NCBI GenBank assembly: GCA_016870095.1
Contig: VGCI01000011.1
Span: 1 to 50,992, forward strand
DNA: 50,992 nt
Source of the DNA: Alphaproteobacteria bacterium
GTDB lineage: Bacteria; Pseudomonadota; Alphaproteobacteria; Paracaedibacterales; VGCI01
Reading direction: 5' to 3'
The position numbers and the translations under genes were made by a program. Within the stretch, counting starts at the first letter, position 1. Each line of letters opens with the position of its first letter. The notes under the pieces are model-generated. The model was not told where the DNA came from. It was given only the letters and a program-made list of their open reading frames with translations, and made no database searches. Shown here piece by piece: positions 17,556-26,607 of the stretch.

Positions 17556-18584
17556 ATGAGATTGCCAACCAAATTAACTGTATCTGTCCTATGCCTTCTT
17601 TTAAATATGTCTCTTACAACAGAAGTTTTGGGGAGTAATACCACAGAGGCGAAAACACTTGCCTCAGTTGTTCCTCAAGAGAAAATTACAAAACCATTGG
17701 AAAAATCAATTCCTATAACCAATGAAAAGCTAAAGGAGGGATCAAATATTGTTCCTGGCGAGAAAGCACCCATTGCAAAAGGGATAGATGAAAAAGCGCT
17801 TCTTGAGAAAGCTAAAGGGAAAGAAAAGTCCAAAATTTCATCTCCTAAAGGTCAACAAGATAAAACGCTGAAATCTGTTGATAACAAAAAAAAGAGTGAG
17901 TTGGTTGCAAAAAATAATCAGGAGGGTTTAAGGGTCTCCGAAAAAACGGTGGCAACGTCAAAAGAAGCAACAAGGTCTCCTATAGCAGGTCATAAGGGGT
18001 GGTTTTTGGGAATACGGGGCGCATACGTACGTTCTGGAATTCTTGAATTGGGTTACGAATTTAATGATACCTTTAAGCTTCGTCTCCTGGGTCAAATTGG
18101 TCATTATAATCGTACCTACACTAGAGATGGTCAACGTTATGATCGTGTACGAATCAAGCCTCAGAAAGTTGGTCTCATGATCGATTGGCATTTGTGGAAA
18201 AATGGGTTGCGGTTGTCGGGTGGTCTTAGCTATAACTTTGATCGCATTCACCTATCTCAAGCAATTGTCGGTACGCTTCTTGGGCAACCCGCAAATATAT
18301 ATGGGACCATTTCAGCAAAATATAAATATCGACGAGCTTTAGCTCCCTATCTTGGAATTGGATATGATACCGGATCTCTGGGTAACTCAGGTATTAGTAT
18401 AAGTGCTGATGCTGGACTTTGGTTTCAAGGAAAGGTTGTTTCCCGTGTGAATTTAACGGGAACGGGTCAGAACAATGCTACCGTTTTGGAGACTGCCAAA
18501 GTTCACACAATGAATTTGATCAATAAAAATAAATCCTTGAAGAATGTACCCATGGTTTCTCTTGGAATTCGCTATTTGTTTTAG
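17556..18584 (+). CDS. outer-membrane beta-barrel protein with Lys-rich linker
   Basis: A 342-residue exported protein. It carries a signal peptide (about 1-28, ending LGS), then a Lys/Glu/Pro/Ser-rich linker of about 110 residues that is probably periplasmic and disordered. The last 195 residues form alternating amphipathic strands, with WFLGIRGAYVRSGILELGYEF opening the barrel, LMIDWHLWKNGLRLSGGLSYNFDR in the middle, and a terminal SLGIRYLF ending in Phe as BAM-assembled proteins do. A GTG at 17541 is in frame, but the ATG at 17556 with GTGGAG upstream fits the signal peptide better. The role is unknown. Its stop overlaps that of the convergent 717-residue gene. Confidence 0.75.
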   Translation: MRLPTKLTVSVLCLLLNMSLTTEVLGSNTTEAKTLASVVPQEKITKPLEKSIPITNEKLKEGSNIVPGEKAPIAKGIDEKALLEKAKGKEKSKISSPKGQQDKTLKSVDNKKKSELVAKNNQEGLRVSEKTVATSKEATRSPIAGHKGWFLGIRGAYVRSGILELGYEFNDTFKLRLLGQIGHYNRTYTRDGQRYDRVRIKPQKVGLMIDWHLWKNGLRLSGGLSYNFDRIHLSQAIVGTLLGQPANIYGTISAKYKYRRALAPYLGIGYDTGSLGNSGISISADAGLWFQGKVVSRVNLTGTGQNNATVLETAKVHTMNLINKNKSLKNVPMVSLGIRYLF

Positions 18585-20734
18585 CAGACCATTTCTGTTG
18601 TAAATTTTTGGGCGGATTCAATACGCTGTAGAATATATCCGTTGAGTCTTTGGTCGCCCTTAGGGAGGGTTAAACTTATGACAGTAAGACGAGGATTCCT
18701 GGGTATTGCAAAGAAATACCGCTCCCCACTTATTCTGAGCAACCATAATACATATTCTCCTTGTGTGAGCCTAACAAATTCCTCAATAATTCCTTTCGCA
18801 ACATGGTTTGCAGTCAAGATTATAGGATCATATTGATCTGTTAAAGAGTTTAAAGGAGACTTTCGGAGCCAAAAAGCTTTCATCGTGAGATGCATATAAT
18901 GATCTTGATCTGCAAGGGGTACACACACAAATCCCGTTGCCGTTGGTGTGCTGATCAGGAGCTCAAATTTTTCTCTAACTTCTACATGTTCGGGTTTATG
19001 TAATTTCATTTTCTTAACTGTTTCGGGCAGATGAATGTTTTCCATAACCGATGTGTTCGTGGTCGAAAACATCATATGATGGTCAATATTTATAGTTTTA
19101 GATTCGATCAGAGGCGCGTTCGCTTCGCGGCGTTCATTTCTCTGTTGAGCTTTTTCCCATTGTATGTTTGTTCTGGCTTTAACCATTGCAGCTCGAAATT
19201 TTTCCCATGATGTTTGCGTTGTTGCTAAGAGAATGAAATCTTCTAGGGGGCCTTCCATTTTTCCACAAAAATTTGGAATCACGCCGTCATAACAATCGAC
19301 AACAATTTGTCTAATTTCAGATTCTAAAGCCTCTCTATCGTCTTTGTTTAATTTATCCCCCCACCCGGGTATTATTTTTCCTTCCATTAAGAAGCGTCGT
19401 GTATATTTGGCGACAGATTGAGCTTTCTCGTGTGCTGCGGTATCAAGCCTCTGCTGGGCTAAATTGCTGTCATGTCTTTCCATTAATTCTCTTCGACTGT
19501 GAGTTGTTGATCTTAAAACTGCGGGTGAATTCGTTTGACTGCGAAGGAGACTTGAGGCCTGTTCAAGTGTTGGGGCTTCATTTAACTGTTTTATAAGGGA
19601 TTCTTCTAAAGCAGTAATTGTAAATTGAGGTCCTGTGATTTCCGTTAACTTAGCCTTGATATGAGGTTCTAGAGTATCCAGATCTTTTCCTTGCCAAATC
19701 AGCGATTTCACAAAATTGTCGAATCTGGCATTTCCTGTAGAGACAAGTCGTTGGCTTGATGATCGTGTGCTGCGTTGCAGCTTAGCAAATTTCGGAGGAG
19801 TTGCCGAACTAACGGTCGTGGCGGCTATCACCTCATCTTTTTCTTCTACTTGTTCTTTTGGAGCCGGCAAAGTCGTTGTTTCAGAATCAACTGGTGTGTC
19901 TATAAGTTTAGCTTGTTCTATATCTTTTTCATTTTGAAGTGGTTCGGTGGTATTATCCGCATTAGCTAGGTGGTATTTTAATTCTTTATTTTCATCAATT
20001 AAACCAGAAAGAAATCCAAGTACATTTTTCTTTAATGTGGAAAATATTTTGCTTACATAAAGACTCCCGCTGATCTCAATACTATCATGAGAGGCAAAAG
20101 AAAAGAAGCTATGTGCGGTATGAGAAGCGGGAATCGGTCTGCCATTAAACTGTTTTCTCAGTTCCCTATTTTCGAACAACAGATCCTGCGCAAACTGCAT
20201 GGTCGTTGATTTTAAATCTTTCCATGGTACCAATTCATATAATCCGGGAAGATTTAGGGTTGGAGAGACTGTGGAGACGGAGATAAATGCAGGACTATTT
20301 TGCACATCTGGCAAGGGAGTTTCTTTTTTAGAGGTCGCTTGAGCAAGCTCAGCTTCTAATGCCGCATTTTCAGCTAAGATGCTAGACAGGATAGTAAATA
20401 CATCATTCTTTAGACTTGCGAAAATTTCGGTTATAGAATCAGTTCCTATTGTTAAGGCTGTTTTCGTCTGAAAAGAGTTAAGAATTACGGGTGTACCTTT
20501 ATAAGGGGTAAGGGAAAGATTTTGCAGTTGGTCTTTTAATTCTTGATTTTTATTTAACAATGTTGTCGTTGTTGCTGTGACGTATAACCTTAATTTTGTT
20601 AATGGATCCGGTTCATCCTTGACGGGTAATAATACGGGAATAACATCTTCTTTTTTTGCTGAAAATTGATCTGTGGCGTATACATTATTCATAACAGTAA
20701 GTAATAATATGAGAGAAAAAGACTTCGTTTTCAT
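18581..20734 (-). CDS. large secreted protein of unknown function with two helical repeats
   Basis: I recognise no family. The 717 residues begin with a signal peptide (MKTKSFSLILLLTVMNNVYA). Two related units follow, at roughly 45-125 and 175-260, each with a helix of the type LLxxNxELxxQL, a Phe/Ser-rich loop, and a helix SLKxxVxxxLSxLxxENxxLExxL, so a repeated amphipathic or coiled-coil module is likely. A Thr/Ser/Pro-rich linker leads to a helical, charged centre (about 330-540) and a C-terminal region of mixed strands (about 590-718) with QDHYMHLTMKAFWL and GEYVLWLLRISGERYFFAIPRN. AAGGA lies just upstream of the start. The AT-rich upstream gap supports a separate transcript. Confidence 0.65.
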   Translation of the reverse strand: MKTKSFSLILLLTVMNNVYATDQFSAKKEDVIPVLLPVKDEPDPLTKLRLYVTATTTTLLNKNQELKDQLQNLSLTPYKGTPVILNSFQTKTALTIGTDSITEIFASLKNDVFTILSSILAENAALEAELAQATSKKETPLPDVQNSPAFISVSTVSPTLNLPGLYELVPWKDLKSTTMQFAQDLLFENRELRKQFNGRPIPASHTAHSFFSFASHDSIEISGSLYVSKIFSTLKKNVLGFLSGLIDENKELKYHLANADNTTEPLQNEKDIEQAKLIDTPVDSETTTLPAPKEQVEEKDEVIAATTVSSATPPKFAKLQRSTRSSSQRLVSTGNARFDNFVKSLIWQGKDLDTLEPHIKAKLTEITGPQFTITALEESLIKQLNEAPTLEQASSLLRSQTNSPAVLRSTTHSRRELMERHDSNLAQQRLDTAAHEKAQSVAKYTRRFLMEGKIIPGWGDKLNKDDREALESEIRQIVVDCYDGVIPNFCGKMEGPLEDFILLATTQTSWEKFRAAMVKARTNIQWEKAQQRNERREANAPLIESKTINIDHHMMFSTTNTSVMENIHLPETVKKMKLHKPEHVEVREKFELLISTPTATGFVCVPLADQDHYMHLTMKAFWLRKSPLNSLTDQYDPIILTANHVAKGIIEEFVRLTQGEYVLWLLRISGERYFFAIPRNPRLTVISLTLPKGDQRLNGYILQRIESAQKFTTEMVC

Positions 20735-20737
20735 CAA

Positions 20738-21176
20738 AAAATCCTTAATAATATTTAGTTCAATTACAAAAAATTTATTTTATAAAATTAATAATAACCT
20801 TAAGCCCGCAATACATCATGGGTATGTTTAAAGAATTTTCACACAATAAACAAGTGAAAAATTTATGTATATTTATAAGGGCATGAAATTCAGTTATTTA
20901 GAATCATTCATTGATTATTTTGGTTAATAACAAATAAAAAAATGTCATATATATAAATTATAAATTTAATAAATTAAAAATTTAAAAATTTTAATATTTA
21001 TCTTATTAAAAAATCATAATTCAATTATTATTGAAACCTTTATGCGGACACATATTTTTCATAAAGAATGGACATGGGGCATTTTGGGGCCAAACTTGCC
21101 TCTAAGTTTTTTAATCTTCTCTGTTTTTAGTTTTTTTGTGGCTAACGAGCCCAGAAATTGGTATTTAATAGAACTA
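20738..21176. other. AT-rich intergenic region between divergent genes
   Basis: About 440 nt of strongly AT-rich DNA separate the divergent 717-residue gene and yejB. It must hold both promoters, but AT bias makes individual -10/-35 calls unreliable. A reading frame extends yejB 45 codons upstream into this region (from 21042), with a hydrophobic segment but no YejB homology, and I regard it as non-coding. No YejA-like sequence was recognised. Confidence 0.5.
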
Positions 21177-22274
21177 ATGCTAAAGTACATCTTACATCGT
21201 TTGTTGCTCATCATTCCCACGCTGTTTGGGATCATGCTGGTTAATTTCATCATCGTGCAAGCGGCTCCCGGCGGTCCCGTGGAGCAGGTTTTGGCTAAAA
21301 TTCGAGGTCAAGCCTCTGATGTGGATATGCGCTTAGGCGGCGGGCAAGCTGAGACACAGACGCACCCCATGGGGGGCGGAAGCAGTGAAAGCAGCTATCG
21401 CGGCGCTCAAGGTATTGATCCCGCCTTTATTAAAGAGCTGGAAGTTCAATTTGGCTTTGACAAACCCGCACATTTACGTTTTTTTCATATGATAAAAAAT
21501 TATCTGACTTTCGACTTTGGACGAAGTTATTTTCGAGACCAAAGTGTTATTTCGTTAATTGGGGAAAAATTTCCCGTTTCGCTTTCTTTGGGGTTGTGGA
21601 CGACTCTCCTTGTCTATCTTATTTCCATTCCTTTAGGGGTTGTGAAAGCCGTGCGAGATGGATCAAAATTTGATGTTTGGACAAGTGGGATTATCGTGGT
21701 TGGATATGCAGTGCCGTCGTTCTTATTTGCCTTATTTCTTATCCTATTATTTGCCGGTGGCAGCTTTTGGAGTATTTTTCCGCTCCGGGGGCTTATGTCT
21801 GATAACTGGGCAGAGCTAAATTTCCTTGGTAAAATGGGCGATTATTTTTGGCATTTAACACTCCCCGTTTTGGCTATGGTCATCGGGGGCTTTGCGAAGT
21901 TGACTCTTTTAACAAAAAATTCATTTCTAGAAGAAATCAATAAACAATATGTCATAACTGCGCGTGCTAAGGGATTGAGTGAGCGTCGTGTATTGTATGG
22001 GCATATTTTTCGCAACGCCATGTTGATTGTTATTGCTGGTTTCCCTACGGCTTTCGTTGGCATTCTATTTACTTCTAACCTTGTTATTGAAGTTTTATTC
22101 TCCCTAGACGGAATGGGATTGTTAGGTTTTGAATCTGCAACGAATCGAGATTATCCAGTTATGTTTGGAACTCTATATATGTTTACCCTTGTGGGAATGG
22201 TTTTCCACTTGTTGGGAGATTTAGCATATATGCTGGTGGATCGACGCATAGACTTAGCAGCGAGTCGAGCATGA
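21177..22274 (+). CDS. yejB: peptide ABC transporter permease YejB
   Basis: Inner-membrane permease of the Yej importer for oligopeptides and microcin C-type compounds. From ATG 21177 it is 365 residues (E. coli 364) and begins LKYILHRLLLIIPTLFGIMLVNFIIVQ followed by APGGPV, closely matching YejB. The BPD permease region has the EAA loop ITARAKGLSERRVLYGHIFRNAML near 255-280. Residues 45-90 carry the periplasmic Gly/Ser-rich insertion seen in this branch. The start has no good ribosome site, and the frame stays open upstream to 21042. It overlaps yejE by 4 nt (ATGA). Confidence 0.92.
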   Translation: MLKYILHRLLLIIPTLFGIMLVNFIIVQAAPGGPVEQVLAKIRGQASDVDMRLGGGQAETQTHPMGGGSSESSYRGAQGIDPAFIKELEVQFGFDKPAHLRFFHMIKNYLTFDFGRSYFRDQSVISLIGEKFPVSLSLGLWTTLLVYLISIPLGVVKAVRDGSKFDVWTSGIIVVGYAVPSFLFALFLILLFAGGSFWSIFPLRGLMSDNWAELNFLGKMGDYFWHLTLPVLAMVIGGFAKLTLLTKNSFLEEINKQYVITARAKGLSERRVLYGHIFRNAMLIVIAGFPTAFVGILFTSNLVIEVLFSLDGMGLLGFESATNRDYPVMFGTLYMFTLVGMVFHLLGDLAYMLVDRRIDLAASRA

Positions 22275-23299
22275 CATTCTCCCCTCTGACGCATCGACGA
22301 ATTGCCCAATTTAAGGCGAACCGCAGGGGGTATTGGTCATTGTGGATTTTTGGGGTTTTGTTTTTTGTCATATTGTTTGCCGAATTTCTTGCTAACGACA
22401 AACCTTTATTGGTGTCGTATGAAGGCAAATTGTATATGCCTATTCTGCAGACTTATCCGGAAACTCAGTGGGGCGGAAAATTTCAAACGGCAACAAATTA
22501 TCGCGATAGTTACGTTAAAAAACTAATTGAAAAGAAGGGTTGGATGCTCTTTCCTCCCGTGCCTTTCTATATAAGCACGGTAAATTTTAATTTAGAAGAA
22601 CCCGCTCCCTCCCCTCCGTCACGCGAGAATTGGCTGGGAACAGATGACCAAGGGCGCGATGTCTTAGCCCGCTTGATTTACGGCTTTCGTGTTTCCATTT
22701 TCTTTGGCCTTATTTTGACTTTTTTTTCCTCCATAATTGGTGTGATAGCGGGTGCAGTACAAGGATATTTTGGCGGGCGGCTCGATCTCATTTTCCAGCG
22801 CGTTATAGAAATCTGGAGTGGTCTGCCCATTTTGTATTTATTGATTATTTTGTCGAGCATTATTGAGCCAAATTTTTGGTTGCTTTTGGGAATTATGCTG
22901 CTTTTCAGTTGGATGAGTTTGGTTGCAGTGGTTCGAGCGGAATTTTTCCGCACAAGATCTCTTGATTATGTTCGGGCTGCCGAAGCTCTGGGAGTTCCGA
23001 CTTGGCGTATTATGTGGCGACATATGTTACCCAATGCCATGGTTGCAACGTTGACGTATTTGCCCTTTATTTTGAATGGATCTATCACGACACTCACAAC
23101 TTTGGATTTCTTGGGGTTTGGTTTACCACCAGGTTCGGCATCGTTAGGCGAGCTTTTAACTCAAGGAAAAAACCATGTTCAGTCCCCGTGGTTAGGGTTA
23201 ACAGGTTTTTTCTCGCTGGCTATTTTATTAAGCTTACTCATTTTTATTGGAGAGGCAATCCGAGACGCTTTTGACCCCCGTAAGGTGATGGCTCGATGA
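22271..23299 (+). CDS. yejE: peptide ABC transporter permease YejE
   Basis: Second permease of the Yej importer, 342 residues (E. coli 341). The N-terminal helix WSLWIFGVLFFVILFAEFLA is followed by the periplasmic domain with LLVSYEGKLYMPILQTYPET typical of YejE, and ENWLGTDDQGRDVLARLIYGFR at about 115-136 is shared with OppC/DppC proteins. The EAA loop YVRAAEALGVPTWRIMWRHMLPNA is at about 233-256. It overlaps yejB and yejF by 4 nt each (ATGA), so the three are one translational unit. Confidence 0.95.
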   Translation: MTFSPLTHRRIAQFKANRRGYWSLWIFGVLFFVILFAEFLANDKPLLVSYEGKLYMPILQTYPETQWGGKFQTATNYRDSYVKKLIEKKGWMLFPPVPFYISTVNFNLEEPAPSPPSRENWLGTDDQGRDVLARLIYGFRVSIFFGLILTFFSSIIGVIAGAVQGYFGGRLDLIFQRVIEIWSGLPILYLLIILSSIIEPNFWLLLGIMLLFSWMSLVAVVRAEFFRTRSLDYVRAAEALGVPTWRIMWRHMLPNAMVATLTYLPFILNGSITTLTTLDFLGFGLPPGSASLGELLTQGKNHVQSPWLGLTGFFSLAILLSLLIFIGEAIRDAFDPRKVMAR

Positions 23300-24906
23300 C
23301 ATTGTTGCAAGTGAAAGATCTATCCGTCCATTTTCGTAGCCCGAATAATGTGACTACAAAAGCGGTCAATAATGTATCCTTTTCGCTGAGTCAAGGAGAA
23401 ACCCTCGCTTTGGTAGGGGAGAGTGGATCCGGTAAGTCGGTGAGTGCCTTATCCATTTTAGGCCTCCTTCCTTATCCAATGGCGTTTCATCCAACAGGCT
23501 CGATTCTTTTCGAAGGGCAAGAGCTTCTCAATACGCCAGAAAATACTTTAAGAAAAATACGTGGTCATGAAATTGGGATGATATTTCAAGAGCCGATGAC
23601 AGCCTTAAATCCTTTACATACCATTGAAAAGCAAATTGCGGAACCTCTTTTAATTCATAAAGGGATGAGCAAATTGCAAGCTAAAGAGCGTGTTGTGGAA
23701 TTGATGAATTTGGTTGGTTTTGCAGATGGAATAAGTCGTTTGAATGCATATCCCCATCAGTTATCAGGGGGTCAGCGCCAACGTGTTATGATTGCTATGG
23801 CATTAGCTTGCGAACCAAAACTATTGATTGCAGATGAGCCAACCACAGCTTTGGACGTTACGATTCAAGCAAGTATTCTTGAATTGATCAGTGATTTACA
23901 AAAACGATTCCAGATGGGGTTATTACTCATTAGCCATGATTTGGGAATGGTTGCTAAGATGGCCCAGACCATTGCTGTTATGAGAAATGGTCATATTGTT
24001 GAACAAGGCCAAACGTCAAAAGTTTTAAAAAATCCTCAACATTCTTATACAAAGCATTTAATCGACTCTGAACCGAAAGGACACCCGTCAGCTATCTCCC
24101 GTAAAGCTGCCAACATTCTTGAAGTCAAAGATATTAAGGTGACGTTTAGGGGGCAAAAAAAATCGTGGATGACCCGTGGCACTGGCGATGTCAAAGCTGT
24201 AGAGAATGTTTCTTTGTCTCTTGTTGCTGGCGAGACGGTGGGTATTGTGGGGGAAAGTGGATCTGGCAAAAGCACGCTCGCCTATGCAATTTTGCGATTA
24301 ACCGAAAGCCAAGGGCAAATTAATTTTTGTGGGGTGGAGTTGCAGCATTTATCAAGAGCCGCTGTTCGACCGATGCGACCCCAAATGCAGATTATTTTTC
24401 AAGACCCCTTCAGTTCTTTGAATCCGCGATTATCTGTTGGTCAAATTGTTGCGGAAGGATTAGAGATTCATCAAAAGCAAATTGGAAAATTGGAAATTGA
24501 AAATCAAGTTCAATCTATTCTTCAAGAAGTTGGATTGTCGCCAGAGGCAAGCCATCGATATCCCCATGAATTTTCAGGAGGTCAGCGTCAGCGTATTGCC
24601 ATTGCACGTGCCCTTATTTTAAAACCAAAACTACTTATTTTGGATGAACCCACCTCTGCGCTTGACCGATCTATTCAAGCCGAAATTATCGCGCTTCTTC
24701 GGGATTTACAAAAGCGCTATCAATTGGCGTATTTATTTATAAGTCATGATCTGAAGGTTGTGCGGGCAATGAGCCATCGCATCCTCGTGATGAAAGCGGG
24801 ACAAGTTGTCGAACTTCAAGAAACCGAAAAACTTTTCACAAAGCCCACCAGCCCCTATACCAAAAGCCTAATCAAAGCGTCATTCGATCTATTAGAGAAT
24901 AATTAG
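23296..24906 (+). CDS. yejF: peptide ABC transporter ATPase YejF (double NBD)
   Basis: Fused ATP-binding subunit, 536 residues (E. coli 529), supplying both nucleotide-binding domains. NBD1 has Walker A GESGSGKSVSA (about 40-50), signature LSGGQRQRVMIA and LLIADEPTTALD. NBD2 has GESGSGKSTLA (about 322-332), signature FSGGQRQRIAIA and LLILDEPTSALD. No active-site residue is missing. It ends the yejBEF run; the periplasmic binding gene yejA, normally first in the operon, is not in this window. Confidence 0.95.
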   Translation: MTLLQVKDLSVHFRSPNNVTTKAVNNVSFSLSQGETLALVGESGSGKSVSALSILGLLPYPMAFHPTGSILFEGQELLNTPENTLRKIRGHEIGMIFQEPMTALNPLHTIEKQIAEPLLIHKGMSKLQAKERVVELMNLVGFADGISRLNAYPHQLSGGQRQRVMIAMALACEPKLLIADEPTTALDVTIQASILELISDLQKRFQMGLLLISHDLGMVAKMAQTIAVMRNGHIVEQGQTSKVLKNPQHSYTKHLIDSEPKGHPSAISRKAANILEVKDIKVTFRGQKKSWMTRGTGDVKAVENVSLSLVAGETVGIVGESGSGKSTLAYAILRLTESQGQINFCGVELQHLSRAAVRPMRPQMQIIFQDPFSSLNPRLSVGQIVAEGLEIHQKQIGKLEIENQVQSILQEVGLSPEASHRYPHEFSGGQRQRIAIARALILKPKLLILDEPTSALDRSIQAEIIALLRDLQKRYQLAYLFISHDLKVVRAMSHRILVMKAGQVVELQETEKLFTKPTSPYTKSLIKASFDLLENN

Positions 24907-25005
24907 AACTTCTGTTTTCCCAAAACTTCTTTAATAATTCCTCATATACAAATTATTAATTTTATTACTTTATAATAATTTTTATCACTTTGTATAGGAA
25001 TTGAA

Positions 25006-25377
25006 ATGAGTATTGATAATAAAGAATGGTTGTTAGCAACTAATGATTTCTCTCTTTTGGGTTTAAAGTTTCTATATCTTTCAAACGGTGGGGCAATAGT
25101 TGCAATTCTAAGTAATATTAAAATTTTTGAGAAATGCTATTACATAGTTTTTTGGCCTATAATCAATTACATAATTGGTTTATTTCTAGCGTTTATGAGT
25201 AATTTTTGCGCCTATTTTTTATATAGAACTATTCTTTTAAATAAGCAAAATAATACAAATAAACCGTACGAATGTTGGATGCATTTTGCGGTTATTTTTT
25301 CAGTTTTAAGTTGTTTAGCTTTTTTTTACAGCTCATATATATTAATAACGACTTTCTTGTTTCCATTTTGTAAGTAA
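25006..25377 (+). CDS. small membrane protein of unknown function
   Basis: A 123-residue protein with three or four hydrophobic segments (about 20-40, 45-75 and 90-120) and no recognisable family. AGGAA precedes the ATG by 5-9 nt. The composition is Asn/Ile/Phe-rich and AT-rich like the surrounding DNA, more so than the operons on both sides. It is not overlapped by a better frame, so it is likely genuine, but nothing points to a function. Confidence 0.5.
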   Translation: MSIDNKEWLLATNDFSLLGLKFLYLSNGGAIVAILSNIKIFEKCYYIVFWPIINYIIGLFLAFMSNFCAYFLYRTILLNKQNNTNKPYECWMHFAVIFSVLSCLAFFYSSYILITTFLFPFCK

Positions 25378-25401
25378 ATATAATTAACAAAATAATATGA
25401 G

Positions 25402-25812
25402 TTAATCACAAGTAAGGTCTTGAATTCGTTGGATCATTTTGTGTTCGAGATAGGGTTCTGGCGTTCCATAATTTAAAACAGAGTTGGGCCAGGCATCATC
25501 ATTTTCATATCGGGCAATAATGTGAATGTGAAGTTGACGAACCCGATTTCCTAAGATTTCTATATTTATTTTATGGGCATGAAGATGTTGCTTCATGTGT
25601 TCACTCACTTGCACAATTTCACCCCACAATAAACTCTGATCTTCTGGGGTTAGGTCAAATATTTCTACCAGATTTGAACGACGTGGTATGAGAACAATCC
25701 AGGGAAATCGACAATCATCTTTTAATCGAACCTGACAGAGGGGGAGATTCTGCACAAGAATGGTGGATGACTCCAGTTGGACGTCTAGATCAAAATAATT
25801 ATGAGGTGTTAT
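25402..25812 (-). CDS. HIT-domain nucleotide hydrolase, possible AUA start
   Basis: A histidine-triad protein; family members hydrolyse nucleoside phosphoramidates or dinucleoside polyphosphates. The triad QLHIHIIAR is seen, and the opening LPLCQVRLKDDCRFPWIVLIPRR is standard for the alphaproteobacterial group. From the first standard start (GTG 25755) the product is 117 aa and lacks the N-terminal strand. The frame continues upstream with TPHNYFDLDVQLESSTI, which resembles the usual start of these proteins, to an ATA at 25812 that is preceded by GGAGAAG at ideal spacing. A non-standard AUA initiation giving 136 aa is therefore proposed. It follows yqgE on the same strand. Confidence 0.75.
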   Translation of the reverse strand: MTPHNYFDLDVQLESSTILVQNLPLCQVRLKDDCRFPWIVLIPRRSNLVEIFDLTPEDQSLLWGEIVQVSEHMKQHLHAHKINIEILGNRVRQLHIHIIARYENDDAWPNSVLNYGTPEPYLEHKMIQRIQDLTCD

Positions 25813-25877
25813 GGCGCTTCTCCTTATTTCCTCGATCTTATATAAAATAAAATCGTGGTCAAGGGGGGAATAGGGGG

Positions 25878-26528
25878 TTAGGCGTGACCAATCTCGAAAG
25901 ATAAACCTGCGGGATCAATACCTAAACTTGCCAAGGCTTGACGCCATTTATTGTCAAGATCGGTATCAAATATGAGGCTTGCAGTTGCATCGATTGTTAA
26001 CCAGCCATTTTCTTGAATTTCATGTTCCAGTTGTCCTGAACTCCACCCCACGTAACCTAAAGCGAGAAGGGTTTGTCGGGGACCCTCATTTATGGCCATG
26101 GCGCGTAAAATATCTAACGTTGCTGTCATTGCAAAGCCATTTTCAATGAGAACGGTTGATTCACTAACATAATCACTGGTATGGAGGACAAATCCTCGAC
26201 CCACTTCTACAGGACCGCCATAATGAATGGGAACAGAATTATTTATTTCTGTGATTTTGACTTCCATTTGAGTCAGCAATTCTTCAAAGGTGACCGCAGG
26301 CAGGCCTTTATTAACAATAAGCCCCATAGCCCCTTGAGCATCATGTCCACAAATGTAAATCACGGCATGAGAAAAGCGTGGATCTGGCAAGAAAGGCATA
26401 GCAATCAATAGCTTGCCCGTTAAATCGTAGTTGTCTTTTAAGAAATAGGGGGCCTGCTCTGTTGCCACGATCGATTGTCTTTCTGTTAGTCTACCTTCTT
26501 TATAGTTTACCCCCCAATTCCTTTCCAT
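25878..26528 (-). CDS. yqgE: YqgE/AlgH family protein (UPF0301)
   Basis: A soluble protein of the conserved YqgE/AlgH family, of unresolved biochemical role. Family segments: LTGKLLIAMPFLPDPRFSHAVIYICGHDAQGAMGLIVNK, VPIHYGGPVEVGRGFVLHT and ALGYVGWSSGQLEHEIQENGW. The start is uncertain: a TTG at 26561, the ATG at 26528, or a downstream GTG are all in frame. Homologues usually start shortly before LTGKLLIA, so even 26528 may be long. It is divergent from the peroxiredoxin gene and probably co-transcribed with the HIT gene. Confidence 0.88.
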   Translation of the reverse strand: MERNWGVNYKEGRLTERQSIVATEQAPYFLKDNYDLTGKLLIAMPFLPDPRFSHAVIYICGHDAQGAMGLIVNKGLPAVTFEELLTQMEVKITEINNSVPIHYGGPVEVGRGFVLHTSDYVSESTVLIENGFAMTATLDILRAMAINEGPRQTLLALGYVGWSSGQLEHEIQENGWLTIDATASLIFDTDLDNKWRQALASLGIDPAGLSFEIGHA

Positions 26529-26607
26529 ACGATTAACGTGGCCCTTTCCTTCGTAGCTCAAGGAGGATATGCTAAACTTGATAAAATACTAATGAGGAGT
26601 TTCTTTC

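Noticed and set aside
21042-21176. N-terminal extension of YejB, or a remnant of yejA
   Set aside because: The 45 codons resemble neither YejB nor a YejA C terminus, and the downstream ATG gives the exact family length.
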